Source: Desulfatitalea sp.
Lineage (GTDB): Bacteria > Desulfobacterota > Desulfobacteria > Desulfobacterales > Desulfosarcinaceae
NCBI GenBank assembly: GCA_013041835.1
Contig: JABDRH010000106.1
Span: forward strand, 1 to 8,861
DNA: 8,861 nt
Reading direction: 5' to 3'
The translations under genes were made by a program, and so were the position numbers. The notes under the pieces are model-generated. The model saw only the letters and a program-made list of their open reading frames with translations, did not search any database and was not told the origin of the DNA. Shown in pieces: positions 1 to 7,032 of this stretch (position 1 is the stretch's first letter; every line of letters starts with the position of its first letter).

Positions 1-506
1 GTGTTTTCCACCACCCAGTCATAAATGGCCAGGGCCTTTTCATACGTCCCCTTTTTCCCGTCCACGGCTTTTAGAGCAATGGCCTTCATCTCGGGATCAT
101 CGGCGGGAATTTGTTCGGTGGCGGCCAGATAGCGCGCCACCAGTTCGGGGTAGGCCTGGTGCGAGTCGTCCAGTTTCGTCCTCCGCCGGTCTTTCTGCCG
201 GATGTGAAACCCTATTACACACCTGGGTTTCTCATTCGGTGCGGTCCAGTGGGCGTAAAGGTAAACGGCCTCGGATCCAGGGTCCCGGTAGACGCCCGAT
301 TCCGTGAAATTGCCGGATACCCGCATATCGTCGATGGTCTGGAATTCGTCGCTCATGGGATAGGGCACCCACAGGATGACCTCTTTTGTTTTTTCCGCCA
401 CGGTCGGTGTAAACGTGAAAGTCACTTGTCCGGAAGGGGCGCCGGCAAAGGTGTGCGCACACAAGAGGGGCAACAGGGCGATGACGAAACAGCCGATCTT
501 TTTCAT
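1..506 (-). CDS. Exported transglutaminase-like protein, N-terminal part (cut by left edge)
   Basis: Translating the minus strand from the ATG at 506-504 gives 168 residues that stay open to the window edge. A strong Shine-Dalgarno sequence (AAGGAG, 7 bases before the ATG) decides the start. The N-terminus MKKIGCFVIALLPLLCAHTF followed by AGA is a Sec signal peptide, probably cleaved near residues 21-23; there is no good lipobox before the Cys. The mature part begins with a beta-rich segment (VTFTFTPTV, then EVILWVPYPMSD), and the last visible residues (KALAIYDWVVENT) look like the helix that precedes the catalytic Cys of transglutaminase/protease-like domains. The Cys-His-Asp core would lie beyond the window, so activity cannot be judged. 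It is likely periplasmic. It is divergent from the T6SS genes and probably unrelated to them. The family call is moderate; that this is a secreted protein gene is much firmer. Confidence 0.72.
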   Translation of the reverse strand, partial: MKKIGCFVIALLPLLCAHTFAGAPSGQVTFTFTPTVAEKTKEVILWVPYPMSDEFQTIDDMRVSGNFTESGVYRDPGSEAVYLYAHWTAPNEKPRCVIGFHIRQKDRRRTKLDDSHQAYPELVARYLAATEQIPADDPEMKAIALKAVDGKKGTYEKALAIYDWVVEN

Positions 507-715
507 GGGAGATCTCCTTGACAATTTGGAATATAACGGCCAGCCGGGCTTTTCGGCCTTTGAACCCGGCACTTTATTGAAATACGCAGACCCATTCAAA
601 ATGATAATCTCGATGGGCTTGGAGGAATCCATCGAATTTGCCTATAATCCTTTGACAATGCCGTCAGGCAATGGCCAAATCAAACCGGCTCCTGAGAAAA
701 TCCTGAAATTATTTC

Positions 716-731
716 ATTGAAGCGCTTCAAT
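716..731. promoter_or_regulatory. Perfect 16-bp palindrome, candidate operator
   Basis: ATTGAAGCGCTTCAAT reads the same on both strands with no spacer. Its AAGCGCTT centre, with a central CpG, resembles operators bound by LacI/GalR-type regulators (cre-like sites are TGAAAGCGCTTTCA-like). It ends 19 bases before the candidate -35 box of the T6SS operon and lies about 210 bases upstream of the divergent gene. The palindrome is directly visible; the operator role and regulator family are inference. Confidence 0.4.
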
Positions 732-750
732 AGAGCTTAATATCGCAATA

Positions 751-779
751 TTGACATCACATCCTGCTTTGGGCATACT
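751..779 (+). promoter_or_regulatory. Candidate sigma-70 promoter of the DUF6484 operon
   Basis: A perfect -35 box TTGACA (751-756) is followed after exactly 17 bases by CATACT (774-779), a 4-of-6 match to TATAAT. An AATAT-CGCA-ATATT inverted repeat (739-752) overlaps the start of the -35 box, and the 16-bp palindrome lies just upstream. Transcription from here would leave a leader of about 190 bases before the first gene at 974. This is motif evidence only; the -10 box is mediocre. Confidence 0.4.
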
Positions 780-973
780 TCCAACGTTTTGTTTTGGATC
801 TGAAGCCAATTGAAATGAACAAAGCAAGACCATACCTTATATGCTGAGGTCCTCAAATCGATTGGCAATAATTTTTCGAAATGACGGGTTGTTTGATGTT
901 GGTACTTTCAGGTCACACTATCGATAGAGCAAATCCGTGAATACGCGCCGAGAATTTCCGAAAGTGTTGTTTG

Positions 974-1486
974 ATGGAAAAAAAAGAGCCGAAAAGAGTC
1001 ATAGAAGATCATTTTGAAGCCGATGAAAGGTGCGCCTATCCTGTGGTCGGCCGGATTGCCAGGTCCGACAACCTCGGAGAAATTCTGGTGACGGTTCAAG
1101 GCAGTGCGCCGGTACCGGCACGATTGTTGTCGACGATAGACAGGCGCGAGGTGCTGAAAAAGGAAAGCATCGGTCGGCAAGTACTCCTTCTTTTTGAAAA
1201 TGGGCTCAAGCAGCATCCGATTATCGTGGGGTTGCTTGAAAATCTGATAGAAGATATCGTTTCGCTGGAAATCGCACCCGAAGCCCAGGATGCAAAAAAG
1301 CCCGTCGACCTTCAGGTGGACAATGAAAGGATCGTATTGGACGCCAAGAAAGAGATTGTGCTCAAGTGCGGAAAAGGCAGCATTACGATTAAAAAGGACG
1401 GGAAGATCGTCATTCTGGGAACCAACCTGATCAGTCGTTCCAGAGGCCCGCATAAAATCAAAGGGGCCTCGGTCAGCATTAATTGA
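974..1486 (+). CDS. DUF6484 domain T6SS-associated protein, VgrG-like (170 aa)
   Basis: This is a small soluble T6SS accessory protein of unknown biochemical role. The ATG at 974 is used; a TTG sits directly before it and the frame is closed by TGA at 938-940. No good Shine-Dalgarno is visible. Residues 25-88 hold the domain core: VVGRIARSD, then GRQVLLLFENG (67-77) and HPIIVGLLEN (81-90). Residues 125-170 (KKEIVLKCG, SITIKKDGKIVI, then KIKGASVSIN) are a beta-rich tail. Both segments match parts of the VgrG at the right of this window: the OB-fold ([20 protein letters not shown]) and the C-terminal end ([23 protein letters not shown]). The protein therefore looks like a shortened spike subunit without the gp27-like base or the long prism repeats. 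It overlaps the next gene by one base (TGATG), so the two are probably translationally coupled. Confidence 0.85.
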   Translation: MEKKEPKRVIEDHFEADERCAYPVVGRIARSDNLGEILVTVQGSAPVPARLLSTIDRREVLKKESIGRQVLLLFENGLKQHPIIVGLLENLIEDIVSLEIAPEAQDAKKPVDLQVDNERIVLDAKKEIVLKCGKGSITIKKDGKIVILGTNLISRSRGPHKIKGASVSIN

Positions 1487-2490
1487 TGAAACTTGAGAAC
1501 CTGACGCCATTTGAAAGTGAACGATATGCCATCAGCGACAAAGAGGGCAAGGATTTGCTGCTGATTGTGGTGAAAGCCACTTATGAATTTGACCCGCATG
1601 GTGTGCTGACGATCGCTGCAAGACCACACCCCATTGAGATGGCGGATATTTACTGCGGAGCGCCCGACGAAACGAGCATCAAATATGCATCCGATTTTTC
1701 ATTCGCGAAGATTGCCACGGATATCGCCCTGAGCGGCCATGCATACGCGTTAAGCCCCAATCGCAAGGAATCATACGTTCTCTTAAAAGTCGGGATGCGG
1801 CAACACCTGGTGAAAGTGTTTGGCGACAGGATCTGGAAAAAGCGACTCGGCTTCTTCATCAAGAGTTCACCGCGGCCATTCGAAAAAATACCCATTGTCT
1901 ACGAACGTGCTTTCGGCGGTTATGACCGCAGCAATAAAAGCCCGGAAAAGCATGCATATGAAGCCAGAAATCCGGTGGGTGTCGGCTTTATATCGAAAAA
2001 GGGGAACCTGCCCAAGCAAGAGAGCCCGTTGCCCAATTTCGAGGATCCAAACGCATTGATTAATAGTATTACAGACAGACCCGCGCCAGCCGGTTTCGGG
2101 TTTATCGCGCCTTCATGGCAACCGCGCATGACCTATGCCGGCACATACGATAAAGCCTGGCGGGAAACCACAATGCCTTTGTTGCCGGATGATTTTGATC
2201 CCCGTTTTTTCAATGCCGCCAACCCGTCGCTGGTCTATCCGGGATTTCTCAACGGCGACGAACCGGTTGAAATCGCCGGGGCTTCTCGGTTGGGCACCAT
2301 CCGCTTCGATCTTCCCGGCATTCGACCGCAATGCGTCATTCAAGGCGCCGAAGAAGAAACGGTCGTTCAAATGAATCTGGACAAACTCTATTTCAACATG
2401 GATGAAGATCAGGTGGTATTGGTCTGGAGTGGGAATTATCCGGTTCAAGGCGAGCTGCGGGACATTGACGGCGTAAGGGTCTCGACATAA
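1486..2490 (+). CDS. DUF2169 family T6SS chaperone/adaptor (334 aa)
   Basis: The protein carries the hallmark DUF2169 motifs in order: KATYEF (30-35), DIYCGAPDETSIKYASDF (54-71), VYERAFGGYD (138-147), RNPVGVGF (161-168), PAGFGFI (201-207), WQPR..YAGTYDKAW (211-225) and DFDPRFFNAA (236-245). Length and motif order fit a complete member. There is no signal peptide or membrane segment, so it acts in the cytoplasm. Family members lie next to PAAR or PAAR-like effector genes, and one in Agrobacterium stabilises and loads the Tde2 effector. Here the obvious clients are the DUF4150 protein and the downstream nuclease, but this is inference. The start at 1486 overlaps the DUF6484 stop codon by one base; an in-frame TTG just before it would add one residue. 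Confidence 0.93.
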   Translation: MKLENLTPFESERYAISDKEGKDLLLIVVKATYEFDPHGVLTIAARPHPIEMADIYCGAPDETSIKYASDFSFAKIATDIALSGHAYALSPNRKESYVLLKVGMRQHLVKVFGDRIWKKRLGFFIKSSPRPFEKIPIVYERAFGGYDRSNKSPEKHAYEARNPVGVGFISKKGNLPKQESPLPNFEDPNALINSITDRPAPAGFGFIAPSWQPRMTYAGTYDKAWRETTMPLLPDDFDPRFFNAANPSLVYPGFLNGDEPVEIAGASRLGTIRFDLPGIRPQCVIQGAEEETVVQMNLDKLYFNMDEDQVVLVWSGNYPVQGELRDIDGVRVST

Positions 2491-2501
2491 TCGGGAAGAA
2501 A

Positions 2502-3821
2502 ATGGAAAAAAAGGAAATACCCACGCTGAGTGACGGCCCATCCCAACAGGGCTTTTATGTCGGCCTCTATCTTGAGCATCTGGAGGAGTGTTCCTTTCTT
2601 TACGAACAGCGCCTGACCCTTTTTGAAGATCCTGAGATCTGCTGGACGGATATCGAGGATTTCGAAGAGCGGTTCGAAGCCCATGTCGATGCCTTTGTCA
2701 TCGGCGAACAACTCGCCCTCGATGTCTGCCGCATGCGGGCGGCCGAAGGGGATTTTGGGGAACTGCATGCGGCGCTGCGCGTTTTTTGCCGTCAAAAGAG
2801 GATGGACTACCTTCAGGAAGCACTGGAAGGCGCTGATATCAACGAAGATACCATGACCGCCATCACCGAGGCGCTGAAACATGAATTGCCAGAAGATTGG
2901 CATGATTTGATCGGCAAGATGCTCTCTTTCGATGCGGTGGATCTCATCAGGATCGGTGCCATCGTCACCGGTTTTAAACGACTTCCTTTCGAACGCGAGT
3001 TGCTGAAACTATTGTATGACAAAAAGATCGCGCCCGTGCCGGAGGTGATCCACGCGCTAGGCCGAATCGGAGGCCAAAGCGCCCAGCACGATTTATTGGG
3101 CATGCTCGCTGACAGCGACAACAGGGTCGCCCATGAGAGTGCCCTGGCGCTGTTGCGGCTGGGCGCCCCCCAAATCATTGATAACCTGTTGAAAAAGGCC
3201 CATCAACACGACTGGCCCCTGATGCTGATCGGCATTGCCGGCAAAAAGGAGCACGCGGCGGCCCTGCACGACATCTATCACCACCGCGGTAAATCGGCCG
3301 ACCTGCTTCTGGCGCTGGGTTTTCTGGGCGACCCGGCATCCATCCCCATCCTGATGGACAACCTGGCCGACGGCCCTATGGGCGCTACCTCGGCCCTGGC
3401 GCTCAATCTCATCACCGGTGCGAATCTTTACGAAGAGGTCTTTATCCCAGAAGCCATTGATGAAGACACGCTGTTTGAAGATGAACTTGAAAAAGTGAAA
3501 AAGGGAGCGTCGCCGGATGCCGATGCGGAACCTGCCGGCGCATACGTCTTTCAACTTTCAACAAATCCGGAATCATGGCGGACATGGTGGCGAAACAATG
3601 CCGAGCGGTTCGACCCTTCCCTTTGTCACCGCAACGGCCGACCGTTCACCCCGGCAGGTATTCTTGAAAACCTGATGTCGGATCAGAGCCCCCATGCCGT
3701 CCGCCAATGGGCGGCGGAGGAGTGGGCCATTAAAACCGGCCAAAACCTGACTTTTGAAACCGATTTTCCGGTCTCCATCCAGAAGAAAGTGCTGGCCGGC
3801 ATCGACGCAACGAAAAGATAG
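2502..3821 (+). CDS. TIGR02270-like HEAT-repeat protein (439 aa)
   Basis: This is a long helical protein with no signal peptide. The N-terminal part includes a helical hairpin (YVGLYLEHLEECSFLYEQR, 19-37) and the segment FEERFEAHVDAFVIG (54-68), which resembles the start of TIGR02270-type proteins. Residues about 145-300 form HEAT-like helical pairs, for example PEVIHALGRIGGQSAQHDLL (180-199), RVAHESALALLRLG and ADLLLALGFLGDPASIPIL. An acidic linker (about 318-345) precedes a Trp-rich C-terminal region (NPESWRTWWRNNAERF, 355-370) and RQWAAEEWAIKTG (401-413), also seen in this family. HEAT arrays act as protein-binding scaffolds; the exact role in T6SS loci is not established to my knowledge. 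It follows DUF2169 by 11 bases, with a GGGAAG sequence before the ATG, so it is almost certainly in the same operon. Confidence 0.82.
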   Translation: MEKKEIPTLSDGPSQQGFYVGLYLEHLEECSFLYEQRLTLFEDPEICWTDIEDFEERFEAHVDAFVIGEQLALDVCRMRAAEGDFGELHAALRVFCRQKRMDYLQEALEGADINEDTMTAITEALKHELPEDWHDLIGKMLSFDAVDLIRIGAIVTGFKRLPFERELLKLLYDKKIAPVPEVIHALGRIGGQSAQHDLLGMLADSDNRVAHESALALLRLGAPQIIDNLLKKAHQHDWPLMLIGIAGKKEHAAALHDIYHHRGKSADLLLALGFLGDPASIPILMDNLADGPMGATSALALNLITGANLYEEVFIPEAIDEDTLFEDELEKVKKGASPDADAEPAGAYVFQLSTNPESWRTWWRNNAERFDPSLCHRNGRPFTPAGILENLMSDQSPHAVRQWAAEEWAIKTGQNLTFETDFPVSIQKKVLAGIDATKR

Positions 3822-3826
3822 ATTCT

Positions 3827-3855
3827 TTGGATCAAATGTGGTAACCGATTATAAA
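3827..3855 (+). promoter_or_regulatory. Candidate sigma-70 promoter before the PAAR-like gene
   Basis: TTGGAT (3827-3832), a 17-base spacer and TATAAA (3850-3855) lie in the 77-base gap between the HEAT gene and the DUF4150 gene. The -10 box matches 5 of 6 positions and the -35 box 3 of 6. It could uncouple spike-tip and toxin expression from the chaperone genes. No terminator hairpin is visible in the gap, so read-through from upstream is equally possible. Confidence 0.33.
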
Positions 3856-3898
3856 GAAACAGATTATTAGTCCAATTCACGATGAAGCGAGGTGCATG

Positions 3899-4357
3899 AT
3901 GGGTGTTACCGTGGGCGTGAACAAGCTGTCGGTGGTGCATGGCAGCAGCAACGGCATCACCATGGCTTTCCCGGATGTTTGCATCACGCCGGCGGCGCCG
4001 TCGCCGATCCCGATCCCCTATCCCAACATCGCAAAATCCAGCGATACGGATAAGGGCAGCAAAAAGGTCAAATGCGACAAAAAGCCGGTCTGCCTCAAGG
4101 ATTCCAACTTCAAGACCAGCATGGGCGATGAAGCCGGCACCAACAAGGGGGTCGCTTCAGGCAAGACCAAGGGCAAGGCGGAATTTATCAACTACTCCTT
4201 CGATGTGAAGATCGAAGGCAAGAACGTGGCCCGGGCTTTTGACCTGATGCTGCACAATGACAAGAACACGCCGCCTTTTCCGGTGATTCAGCCGCCGATT
4301 GTGGTGGTAGTACCGGACGAAAAGCCGACCTGCTTGATCTGCGAAAAAGAGCTCTGA
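3899..4357 (+). CDS. DUF4150 PAAR-like spike-tip protein (152 aa)
   Basis: The protein matches the PAAR-like DUF4150 family. VVHGSSNGITMAFPDVCITP (12-31) is followed by PIPIPYPNIAKSSD (36-49), then SMGDEAGTNKGVASGKTKGK (74-93) and GKNVARAFDLMLHND (107-121). PAAR-type proteins cap the VgrG spike and carry effectors either as fused domains or by binding. Here the protein ends soon after the domain, with a proline/valine-rich stretch and a CxxC near the C-terminus (CLICEKEL), and no toxin is fused. Two ATG codons are adjacent (3896 and 3899). The GAGG sequence at 3889-3892 is better spaced for 3899, so I choose that; the alternative adds one residue. Cys28, Cys59 and Cys65 are also present, but metal binding is not shown. 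Confidence 0.92.
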   Translation: MGVTVGVNKLSVVHGSSNGITMAFPDVCITPAAPSPIPIPYPNIAKSSDTDKGSKKVKCDKKPVCLKDSNFKTSMGDEAGTNKGVASGKTKGKAEFINYSFDVKIEGKNVARAFDLMLHNDKNTPPFPVIQPPIVVVVPDEKPTCLICEKEL

Positions 4358-4451
4358 TTTCCGGGCGTTTAAAATATATTCGGCCCCTTTCCGCAACTTG
4401 ATATACCAACTGAATGACCATCTGTACAACATGAACCACAAAAACGCCAAT

Positions 4452-5621
4452 ATGCAAATAGTAATCACTGGTCTTGGCATGGTCACTTCGATTGGTCTTG
4501 ATGTCAAGACAAGCTGCGCTTCGGCCAGGGCCGGTCTGGAACGGAAATCAGAGCTGGAATTGGAAATCGTCGATGAACAAGCACTGGAAATGGAATCACT
4601 GACAGGTAACAAAATTAGTTTGATTACGGATGGATTCGATGGTGTTGGACGTTTGGTTCAATTGGGTGTTGTCGCGATAGAAGATTTGTTGAAATACTCG
4701 GATTTGGAACAAAATGAATTAAGCAATACGGGCATGGCAATTTTGTTGAGGGATAACTATTATCAAAATGCATACCTTCAAAGAGACATTGTGGAGGATA
4801 TTGATGACGATCACTTTAGGAAGGAGATTTATACCGATTTTGAGAGAGAGTATAAGGAACAATTCAGAGTTGCGGAGAGATCGCTCATAAAGAATATAGA
4901 GAGTTATTCAAATATATTTTTAAAAAGTAAATTGAAAAAATGCTTTTTCGGAGGCACTGCGGATTTCATGAGTGTCATTGATTTTGCCTGTACAAAATTG
5001 CGTCACAATGAAGTGCAGCGCTTTATTATTGGAGGAATCGATTCTTTAATTGAAGGTCATACATTGGAGGCCTTAAATTCTTTGGGGCTGTTGCACACTG
5101 TCGAAAATGAATATGGGTTCATCCCGGGTGAAGCTGCAGCTTTTGTTATGCTCGAACGTCATGATGCCGCCGTTAAGCGTGATGCGCTGATTGAAGGTGT
5201 TCTGGTGGCACAGGAGAAAGAGATGGAATTATACCATCGCTTTTCCAGAAAGACTGTTACAGGGGAGGCGCTAAGCCAGACAATTGAGCGATGCCTTCGC
5301 CATTCGAACATTGGTCGGCCTGCCAGCAGTGTCGCGCTTGGTATTGGCAACATAAATGGCGACCCTTTTTACGCCAAAGAGTACGGAAACACGCTCGTTC
5401 GCATGAAAGGCGTGGGGCTGCCGGTTGATTTTGTAACATGGTCCACTGCATCGTCCTTTGGAGAAATCGGCGTTGCAGCAGGACCATCAGCCATTTGCGT
5501 CGGGATCAGGGCATTTGCCGGAGGATACGCTCGCGGGGAGAATATCTTGATTTGGCTGCTCTCGGAAAATGCAAGCAGAGGTGCATGCGTCATAAGTAAA
5601 TTCAAGGGTGCCAATGGCTGA
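4452..5621 (+). CDS. Degenerate beta-ketoacyl synthase-fold protein (389 aa)
   Basis: The N-terminus MQIVITGLGMVTSIG is the classic opening of KAS I/II-type condensing enzymes. FIIGGIDSL (191-199), FIPGEAAAFVMLE (223-235) and SFGEIGVAAGPSAI (335-348) match the later fold landmarks. Placing the family catalytic residues by these anchors puts Thr169 at the nucleophilic Cys, Asn302 at the first His (GNING) and Glu338 at the second His (FGEIG instead of TGHLLG). The Lys of the KSMTGH-type motif is also absent. The protein is therefore probably not a condensing enzyme but keeps the thiolase-like fold. It lies between the PAAR-like gene and the toxin gene, where an adaptor or chaperone role would make sense; that role is inference. 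Start codons at 4431 (ATG) and 4398 (TTG) are also in frame and none has a good Shine-Dalgarno, so I chose 4452 by homology. Residues 80-165 are AT-rich, charged and poorly conserved. Confidence 0.78.
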   Translation: MQIVITGLGMVTSIGLDVKTSCASARAGLERKSELELEIVDEQALEMESLTGNKISLITDGFDGVGRLVQLGVVAIEDLLKYSDLEQNELSNTGMAILLRDNYYQNAYLQRDIVEDIDDDHFRKEIYTDFEREYKEQFRVAERSLIKNIESYSNIFLKSKLKKCFFGGTADFMSVIDFACTKLRHNEVQRFIIGGIDSLIEGHTLEALNSLGLLHTVENEYGFIPGEAAAFVMLERHDAAVKRDALIEGVLVAQEKEMELYHRFSRKTVTGEALSQTIERCLRHSNIGRPASSVALGIGNINGDPFYAKEYGNTLVRMKGVGLPVDFVTWSTASSFGEIGVAAGPSAICVGIRAFAGGYARGENILIWLLSENASRGACVISKFKGANG

Positions 5622-5647
5622 TCAACGAATATCATGGGGTCGAGAAT

Positions 5648-6379
5648 ATGGCGGGTGAGAACCACATAAAGAAGCTACGCGAGGATGAATACCACCTGAA
5701 AGGAAAGAACAACGGTTGTGTTTTCCGGTGCAGCAAAAGCGGGCACAAACATCGGGAGAATGGATATGACTATGCAAAAAGCAATTTCGCAAGCATGTAC
5801 AATAAAGACTTTTCAAGTGGCACCAACAGGGCCATGGCCGATACACATCTGGGACCCAATGTATATATCAATAATCACCGGGATCCGCGTTCGGCCAATA
5901 ATATCTGGCATATCGGGGCTGGGAAATATAGTCACCTGAATTACAAAAAGGGATTCTGGCCCTTTATAAATCAGGCCCATCATATTCTTCCGTGTACCTC
6001 TTTGAAAAACGAGTTTGGCATTTCCGAACTGAAGTGGTTAATGAAATGCAAATACAATATCAACGCAGGCTTAAACATCATCATTTTGCCGACCGAAATT
6101 AAACCTGCTCTGCTGATGAACATGCTTAGGCATCCAGGCGGGCATGCCCGATATAATACAGCCGTCAAAGAAATTGTAAAAAAAATAAGAGGGCAGTTCG
6201 GAAGAGGCGAGGACGATGAGGTCGATGGGCACGAACCCATTGATCAGGAAAATATGCCCAATATTCAGAAGGACCTGGAAGCATGGTCCAAAGACCAGAT
6301 GGCGGAATTGTTTATCGCCGGATATGATAGCCCGGGCGAGACGGTTAATACAGCTAGAGTATCAGGCTTTGATACTTAA
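5648..6379 (+). CDS. AHH-motif HNH/endonuclease VII-superfamily toxin, probable T6SS effector (243 aa)
   Basis: The signature AHH motif is at residues 110-112 (NQAHHILPC). It is followed by the expected downstream elements: NINAGLNIIILP (137-148), then RHPGGHARYNTAV (161-173) with His162, His166 and Tyr169. This matches the AHH family of predicted metal-dependent nuclease toxins of polymorphic toxin systems, which act on nucleic acid in the target cell. There is no signal peptide, PAAR, VgrG or Rhs part, so it is a stand-alone cargo effector. The N-terminal region has CVFRCSKSGHKH (24-35), a C-x3-C-x4-H-x-H arrangement that could bind zinc. Residues 182-243 form an acidic, Asp/Glu-rich tail. 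It follows the ketosynthase-like gene by 26 bases and is followed by an immunity gene, the expected order for an effector-immunity pair. ATG 5648 has a weak GAG-type ribosome site. Confidence 0.87.
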   Translation: MAGENHIKKLREDEYHLKGKNNGCVFRCSKSGHKHRENGYDYAKSNFASMYNKDFSSGTNRAMADTHLGPNVYINNHRDPRSANNIWHIGAGKYSHLNYKKGFWPFINQAHHILPCTSLKNEFGISELKWLMKCKYNINAGLNIIILPTEIKPALLMNMLRHPGGHARYNTAVKEIVKKIRGQFGRGEDDEVDGHEPIDQENMPNIQKDLEAWSKDQMAELFIAGYDSPGETVNTARVSGFDT

Positions 6380-6418
6380 GGGTGCAGCAAAATCCAGCTC
6401 CATTGACACAGAGGTCTT

Positions 6419-7003
6419 ATGAATGAATATTTCATATTAAAATTCTCAGATGATATCAAATATTGCGTTGTTGCTTTTAATTCGGTGTTTATCAATGAAT
6501 ATAAAGGCTGGCGAATTGATTACGCGTTGGAAATGGCACATCGCTATCCTGATAATGGTGTCACATTCAGGATGTCGGATGAAAACTCCGGTATCGTTGT
6601 GCCTGACTATATCAAAAATCATCATTTTTACTCAATGATTTCAGACAGGCTTAAATCCATTTTTGAAACAACATCCTTCGCTGAAATAGAATTTTTGCCA
6701 TTTCACTTGTTAAACCATAAAGGCCGTACAGTCTCCGGCAATTTTTTTATTGCCAACATACTGACAAAGGTAGATTGTATCGATTTTGAGAATACTGTTT
6801 GCCGGACGTCAAAATCAGAGCCGGGTATGATCACCGGGCTAAAGAAATTATCTATCGATATTAAAAAAGTTCCTTCAACTTTGAAACTTTTCAGACTTTC
6901 CCAGGAATTAAACACGATCATTGTAAGGGACGATCTTAAAGAAACTCTTATCAACCGTCAAACAACGGGCATTGATTTTGTGGGGATGGGGAAGGAAATA
7001 TAA
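6419..7003 (+). CDS. Imm11/DUF1629-family immunity protein (194 aa)
   Basis: The layout fits the Imm11 family (formerly DUF1629). It has an N-terminal YFIL strand (4-7), VPDYIKN followed by MISDRLKSIFE (73-83), IEFLPFHLLNHKGR (90-103), FFIANIL (109-115), CIDFENT (120-126), then KLFRLSQELNTIIVRDDLKE (156-175) and TTGIDF (182-187). Family proteins are predicted cytoplasmic antidotes found next to toxin genes, often AHH-type nucleases, so it most likely neutralises the toxin immediately upstream, 39 bases away. An AGAGG sequence ending 4 bases before the ATG supports the start. No signal peptide is present, which fits protection against a toxin acting in the cytoplasm. Confidence 0.85.
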   Translation: MNEYFILKFSDDIKYCVVAFNSVFINEYKGWRIDYALEMAHRYPDNGVTFRMSDENSGIVVPDYIKNHHFYSMISDRLKSIFETTSFAEIEFLPFHLLNHKGRTVSGNFFIANILTKVDCIDFENTVCRTSKSEPGMITGLKKLSIDIKKVPSTLKLFRLSQELNTIIVRDDLKETLINRQTTGIDFVGMGKEI

Positions 7004-7032
7004 ATCAAATAAAGCGGCAATAAAGGAATAAC

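Larger units (their letters stand above)
507..973. other. Divergent intergenic region, no convincing gene
   Basis: This stretch of about 467 bases separates the minus-strand transglutaminase-like gene from the plus-strand T6SS operon. A plus-strand frame is open to 720, but most of it lies antisense to the signal-peptide gene and the rest resembles no protein I know, so I treat it as non-coding. The region holds the 16-bp palindrome at 716-731, an AATAT/ATATT inverted repeat at 739-752, a candidate promoter at 751-779 and a 10-bp palindrome CTATCGATAG at 918-927. Nearer the left gene, GCCGGG (543-548) and CCCGGC (565-570) form a 6-bp inverted repeat with a 16-base loop in that gene's leader. 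I see no intrinsic terminator and no clear sigma-54 site. Confidence 0.6.

Noticed and set aside
376..720. A plus-strand open frame of 114 codons across the left gene's 5' end and leader
   Set aside because: Its first part is antisense to the signal-peptide gene at 1-506, which has a clear ribosome site, and the remainder has no recognisable protein features or ribosome site of its own.
908..1510. A 200-codon minus-strand frame over the DUF6484 gene
   Set aside because: It lies antisense to a recognised family protein and its translation shows no known motif.
4358..4451. TATATT at 4375-4380 as a -10 box for the ketosynthase-like gene
   Set aside because: No acceptable -35 box at 16-18 bases upstream; the match is likely due to local AT richness.
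6403..6431. TTGACA with AATATT 17 bases downstream, a possible promoter for the Imm11 gene
   Set aside because: The -10 position falls inside the gene after its ATG at 6419, so transcripts would lack the start; probably chance in AT-rich DNA.
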